A stretch of DNA of 64,000 nt from Paraspadella gotoi. Its lineage: Eukaryota > Chaetognatha. Shown piece by piece: positions 58,052 through 64,000 of this stretch. A program made the translations under genes and the position numbers. The stretch covers positions 3,336,192 to 3,400,191 of the forward strand of contig CM119267.1 in assembly GCA_051294375.1 (NCBI GenBank). Direction: 5' to 3'. The notes under the pieces were generated by a model. The model saw only the letters and a program-made list of their open reading frames with translations, was not told where the DNA came from and did not search any database. Position 1 is the stretch's first letter. Each line of letters begins with the position of its first letter.

Positions 58052-59436
58052 TCAACCACCGGAGAGGGCAAGCCTTGCGCCTTTGGTAGCCACGCCGTTA
58101 ACACTTTGGAAAGAATTGCGAGGGATTTTTTCAAAGAGCAAAAATCCCGCGCTGCGTTCCACGGTTTCTATGGGAACGTAGAAGGACGGGAGCGGAGTCG
58201 ATTCGGCGATGTATTGATTGGGAAGGACGAACGAGTGGAGCTCGTAGGCGCCGGCGGAAGTTTGTACGACCGCGACCTAGGGAGCGAAAAAAAAAGTTCT
58301 AATGTTATTAGATTTTAGTTAGATTAATAGTTATTAGTAAATTGAAACACAAATGAATATCTCGCAAAATAATTCACCTTGAAAAAATGCGTGGGGACGG
58401 CGACTTGATTAGGTCCGATCACTTGATACTTGACGAATAATCTTCCGTCGGGTTCTTGTCTCGGCAAATAGAGAGGACCCGTCATGACAAAAACATGGGG
58501 ATTTTTACGCGCCATGCTTCTGATCTGTAGAATCGAGAAAATGAATTAGATCAAAATGGCGACAGAGGCTAAGAACGACTAATATTCGCTACCAGTTTCT
58601 CCAAACTGTTCCACGCTCCGCGGTTAAAGCCTTCCCCCACTTGAGGCGCCATGTTGGAATAAAAAAAAGTCTCTTGACATTGCTCCGGCGTGGCGCGGTG
58701 ATTACCGGCGGCCGCCAAGTGTCCACGATCGAATCCACTGTGCCTTAAAAAACGTTCATTGAAAAAGAGATTCAAAACTTACTCATTTAGATTTTCATTT
58801 TCATTTAAAATAAATAACAGATAAAATACCCATTACCCAGACTAACTTGTAATCTACGTGACTGGACTGAAAAAAGGGATGAACGCTTGGGTCAATGGTA
58901 AAGTGACAGTCTTTTCTTTCAACGTCGTCTCTTTTGGTGCACGATTCCGGAGTGAGATGCTCGAAGACCTTTACGACAAATGAACAAATTTCAAACATCT
59001 TTGAAACCAAATACAACTTGGTATTTATAAAGAAAAGTAAAAGGAACTTACCCAATACGCAGTCCTGTGCTTTCGGTCATAGGAAAGGACGTAATCGTTG
59101 CGCCATTTGAGCTGTTCGATGGTCGGAAACCCGAACCTCATCTGAGGAGATCCTTTGGAAGTCAGCGATTGAGATCTGCGTTGAAACAAAGTATCAGTGT
59201 TATGCTGCAGTATCAGTATCAAAAGACATTCGGCAATTCGGTTACATGTCGTCGAGACGGCCGCCGTCTCTGGTTCCGAAAATGGCCGGCGTTTGGACCG
59301 TCGCCGCGTGGAGAGTCGGGATGATCGGACGCCTTTCGTCGTCATAAGACTTGGAGCGTCTCTCCCACCAAACGCCGCCGCCGACCCCGAGGGCGACCGA
59401 AGTCGCAGAAGCGCAAACGAGTTTCATTCGGCTCAT
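58052..59436 (-). CDS. ENDOG: Endonuclease G, mitochondrial
   Basis: Six exons (59436-59246, 59175-59052, 58968-58847, 58743-58593, 58524-58378, 58276-58052) encode 319 residues (human 297). The N-terminus MSRMKLVCASATSVALGVGG is a plausible targeting and membrane segment. The catalytic beta-beta-alpha-metal motif is intact: SGFDRGHLAAAGNHR with the general-base His (~154), and the metal-binding Asn in SNMAPQV...WNSLEK. Later blocks are VFVMTGPLYLPR and KYQVIGPNQVAVPTHFFKV. The enzyme acts in mitochondrial DNA turnover and can enter the nucleus during apoptosis to cut chromatin. All phases agree. Confidence 0.97.
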
Positions 59437-59700
59437 ATTTAATTTACAGAGAAAATACTGTAATGTAAAGGAGAGCGCGTTAGAGAATCATTGTCCGCCT
59501 GGGATGAATTTCTCCCACTAATCTGAAGTAAAACTTACGAAAAAGAGACAAATTATGTTACTTGTGACGAGAGTGAAAAAAAAAATCTGTACAAGGGAAA
59601 AATTAGAATTGAGGAAGATGGCAGAAAACTCGGAAATGAATGAAGAAAAAAGAAGAATTTAATTTGTTTTTTTAAATTAAAAAAAAATTAAATGGATGAA

Positions 59701-61857
59701 TCAATTCTTTCCGCTTCCTCTAGAAATCTGTTCCTTTAGTATGAGGATGGACTGTCTCTGTTCGGGCGGAAGGAGCGCGATCTGCGCGTCGGAAAGTTGC
59801 AACACTTGCATGATCAACTGCGCCTTTTCTTGATCGGGAGCTGAAAATAAAATAAAAGATCGAAAAAGATTTAGCATAAAATATATTATATTTTTGACTT
59901 TTCGAGATGACTCACTGGAAGATGAAGAAGGGGCGGAGGTTAAAGGAGGCGGCGGCGCAGAGCTTCGAGGTTGCGCGGGAGATGGCGTCGCGCCGAGACT
60001 CATCGGAGGTCCACCTTGAGACATAGGAGGACGAGTGCCTCCCATATTTGGGCCTTGATTCATGGGCATGTTGGGTCCGCTTACGTTAGGGCCGTGACCC
60101 ATAGGACCGGGGCCCCCCATATTTCCGCCCGGGCCTCGCATATTGGGACCGCCCATGTTAGGCCCCATACCGCCCATATTAGGACCCGGGCCGCCCATAT
60201 TAGGCCCTGGCCCGCCCATATTAGGGCCGGGACCGCCCATATTGGGACCCGGGCCTCCCATATTAGGGCCCATTCCTCCAATGTTAGGATTTGGTCCCAT
60301 GTTGGGACCCGGACCGCCCATGTTTGATCTAGGCCCGCCCATGTGCGGGCCTGGACCGCTCATGTTTGGCCCTGGCGGCCCGAAATTGTTGGGATTCGAA
60401 TTCTGTCCGCCCATGTAATTGCCGGGTCCTCTCGACCAATCGGGCCCGTTATTCTGAGGGCCGCCTCCTTGAAAATTCCGGCCCCCGCGCGGGTCGCCAC
60501 CTCCGCCGAAGGAGTTAGAGCCGGAGTTAAAAGGAGGACCAGAGTTGCCGGAGTTCATGCTGCCAGAGTTCATGCCGCCGCTGCCGGAGTTCATGCTGCC
60601 GGAATTCATGCCGCCGCTGCCGGAGTTCATACCGCCGCTGCCGCCACCGCCACCGCCACCTCCGTTCGAGTTAAAACCGTCCTGGAATAAAAATTCAATA
60701 TCGTTGGATTTGTTTGCTGAAAGGTTAGAAGGAATGACTTGGATAAACTTTTCTGATTGTTCATATAACAATTTGTATAAAAGAGTGGCTTACCCGCGAA
60801 TCTTGTCCTTGACCGAAAGAGGACCCGCTAAACGGAGGCACAGGCGGGCGATCCATCGGGGGCACGTCGTTGAACGTCTGCATGGGCGACGGGTCGCGTC
60901 GCGCAGGAGGAGCACCCATCGAGGGGGCGCCGGATGACGACCCGGGGCCCGGTTGAATCGGCGGAATCTGGGCGGAAGAGAAACGGACCAAAGATGAGAC
61001 GAATTAACGAAGAGCGAAAATGTTGATAAGGTCATATCCTAACCAATAATTCCGTCTTTATTGGGGACGACAACAGAAGTTAACAAAATCAGTCTTCGTA
61101 CTTTGACCCCCACCTGATTATCCTGCCGGTGAAGCATGGCCATGGCCACTTTCGGGTCGACAATCCTCATGACGACCTGCGCCTGCAGCAATGCGTAAGC
61201 TAGCTGCGGGTTCTGCAGCAGCATGTTGCGAGCTTCGGTCGGATTGTTTTGAATGCAGAGCTTCATCTGTTTCATGAGCTCGAACATCTGTTCCGGCGGC
61301 AAAGAGGCCACCGCCCGCGAAATGGCCTCGGGTGCCTTCTCTGGTTCCACTGCGTCGCCGTATGGTCCGGTTCCTGCATCGGCTGCCGACAACTCTTCTT
61401 TTCCTGAGGTAATGAGAAATACGAGTAGCGGCGAACGAATGAATGAAATTTGTTTAACCAAGTTCATAAAATAAAAAAATGAGGACGAAATGAACGAACC
61501 TTTGTCCGCTGCGGCGCTGTCGACTCGAAGTTGTCGTCCGTTAAACTCGAAGCCGTTGAGATTTCGCATGGCGGAGAGCGCTGTCTCCTGGTCTTCGTAT
61601 TCGCAAAACCCGTAGCCTTTGGGTTTTCCGCTCTCGCGATCGTAGACGAGGCGAAAACTGAGAACTTTTCCCGCCGCGCGGAAAATGTCCTTAATTGAAG
61701 AAACGATTTATAAAATTGGTTCGACTAAGTCTAGTAAATCATAAGGTTGAACCTTAAGTTGTTCTTCTGAAGTGTCGTAGGGAATATTGCCAACGAAGAC
61801 TGATCGGGCAGACTTTTCCGCAGTCTGAAACCCATCGTCATTCCAAGAATTCGCCAT
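59701..61857 (-). CDS. CSTF2: Cleavage stimulation factor subunit 2 (CstF-64)
   Basis: Six exons (61857-61753, 61689-61500, 61403-61114, 60967-60794, 60681-59916, 59840-59701) encode 554 residues. The RRM (~18-95) has SVFVGNIPYDTSEEQ (RNP2) and KGYGFCEYED (RNP1). The hinge, which binds CstF-77 and symplekin, is ~115-200 (LPPEQMFELMKQMKLCIQNN, NPQLAYALLQAQVVMRI). A Gly/Pro/Met/Asn-rich region with many GPNMGGP units follows, and the conserved C-terminal helices end LLPPEQRQSILILKEQIS. CstF-64 binds U/GU-rich elements downstream of poly(A) sites. The GPNMGG repeat expansion in exon 5 takes the place of the vertebrate MEARA repeats. Confidence 0.97.
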
Positions 61858-62041
61858 TTTAATCAACTCGGTCAATATATTGAATATTTATTCAATTAGT
61901 TAACGCAAAAAGCTCTGAAAGGTTGATATTTAAACGAGAAACAAAATTTATTTTCTATTTCGAAACTTCTTTAAACGCCAAAAAAAAAAGAAGATAAACT
62001 GAAGTCCAAAGAAAAAGCCCAATAATTTCTTATCAAAAGTC

Positions 62042-62853
<812 letters not shown>

Positions 62854-63996
62854 TCATTTCTTCTTGCGTTCCGGGGCGCATTTTGGGCAGAACCATTTGC
62901 CTTTTGGTTTGGTGGTGAGATCGACGCAGCCAAAGTGGAACCACTCGATGGGGCAGTCGGGATTGTCGCAACCGATCATTTCGCCGTACGATACTTGATG
63001 ACACAAGCAGTAAGTGGGTTCGTTGGGATCGACGGGCATGTCAAGGACGTCTGACGTCAAAGGAAATTAGATCTATGATTTATGATCTACGATTTACGAT
63101 AAAGCGGTTTTTGTTAAAATGAAATAATCGAGAAACAAATCGTATGCATAATATCTTTTTTAAAATTGGAAATGCTTAGTACCAGACGCGGCGACGGATA
63201 TTGGAAGGAGGGCGTTGAGGGAGACTTTGGAAGGGGATTCGGCGACGGCGCCGGCGATCTTCGCCTTTTTATTTGATTTCGTCTCCTCTTTGTCCTCCGG
63301 CTCTTTTCTCTTCTGATCAACAACCACCGAAGAGATAAGTAAATTATATGTGATAAATGAAAGATTATATCAGATTATAATCGCTCACCTTTTGTTTTTT
63401 GGATTCCGCCGCGGAAGACTTTCGTCCGGCTCTTTTGCTCGTAACGGGCTCGGTTTCCCCAGCCGGGTTGCCTCGGGCGTTCATGGCCTTCTCCTTGAGA
63501 TCCGCCTCGAATCGCGCCAAGTCCGCGTCGAGTTTCCGGATGTGTTTGTCGATCATGTCGTAAGTCTTTAAAAAAAAATTAAAATGTTAAAATATACGAT
63601 TTTTTATAGACGACGTCAGTAGCCACGCAAACTACCTGCATGGCGAGCGAGAGTTTGTCATCACCGTACTCTTTACATTTGGTGAAATTTTTGTTGATTT
63701 CGCCAATCCGTTTACATTTCTCTCCCGAAGAATTCGATTTGGCGGTTCTCATGTAGTCCTCGGCGAGATCGTCTATTTCGGTCAACAGGTCCTAGAACGG
63801 CGACGAAGATCGTATTAGCAAATACATACAAAGTACATTACTCAAACTTTATTCATTTATGTCCTACTGAAACTTCCGATTCGCACACCTGCGCTCTGGC
63901 ATCCAAATCCGCCATCAAGGTGAAATTCCGTTTCAGTTCCGTCGGCAAACTTTCCAAACTGTCCAAGTAATGCTCCAAGTACATAGCGGTAGTCAT
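62854..63996 (-). CDS. Inhibitor of growth protein (ING4/ING5 type)
   Basis: Five exons (63996-63889, 63791-63636, 63565-63389, 63312-63183, 63050-62854) encode 255 residues, complete within the window by 4 bp. The N-terminal coiled-coil ING domain starts [20 protein letters not shown] and includes [18 protein letters not shown] basic, Lys-rich nuclear-localisation region follows. The C-terminal PHD finger (~200-250) is intact: [19 protein letters not shown], then [26 protein letters not shown]. This finger reads H3K4me3, using the aromatic Tyr/Trp cage residues seen here. ING4 and ING5 recruit HBO1 (KAT7) complexes. ING4 and ING5 cannot be separated by eye. Confidence 0.96.
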
Positions 63997-64000
63997 TTTA

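Noticed and set aside
59971-60690. Long plus-strand frames rich in His/Arg or Pro/Gly
   Set aside because: Shadows of the GPNMGGP repeats of CSTF2 exon 5.

Overview
The window is animal nuclear DNA. Genes are split by short introns, mostly 50-120 bp, with GT-AG and a few GC-AG borders, and the recognisable products are metazoan: KAT7, ING4/5, DCAF12, ERGIC1, NAPE-PLD, ENDOG, CstF-64, Kelch-like and BTB-zinc-finger proteins, FANCF and SLC38A10. About 25 genes in 64 kb with AT-rich spacers point to a small-genome invertebrate. The species cannot be named from the sequence. Almost every gene lies on the minus strand; beta-tubulin is the only confident plus-strand gene.

Layout. 0-9 kb: two uncertain gene fragments, KAT7 (MYST acetyltransferase), V-ATPase subunit F and a tetraspanin. 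9.5-14 kb: DCAF12 and beta-tubulin, divergent across 112 bp. 14-22 kb: ERGIC1, an AT-rich spacer holding a 665-bp MITE with TA target sites, and an intronless 8-finger U1-type zinc-finger gene. 22-32 kb: a BTB-Kelch gene, NAPE-PLD, an RS-repeat protein and CWC22. 32-40 kb: two tandem intronless BTB-C2H2 paralogues, a FANCF-like gene, mL40 and an SR splicing factor with an apparent 1-bp frameshift. 40-51 kb: an apolipoprotein-L-like gene, an AKAP7-like 2H phosphoesterase, an ER multi-domain FKBP, a small membrane protein and an acidic repeat protein. 51-54 kb: two neighbouring selenoprotein genes, a PRXL2B-like redox protein and SELENOH. Each has an in-frame TGA at the known Sec/Cys site and a candidate SECIS downstream. 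54-64 kb: SLC38A10-like transporter, endonuclease G, CSTF2, RPL27A and ING4/5.

Functional links. Several genes act in RNA processing (CWC22, the SR factor, CSTF2, the RS protein, probably the U1-finger protein). KAT7 and ING4/5 are subunits of one histone acetyltransferase complex in other animals. The two selenoproteins would both need Sec-insertion machinery. The most notable signals are the selenoprotein pair, the FANCF-like gene, three GC-AG introns in two genes, a duplicated splice acceptor in ERGIC1, and several inverted-repeat elements. Exon borders were assigned by hand from splice motifs, reading phase and remembered homologues; most were checked for phase consistency but may be off by 1-2 bases.
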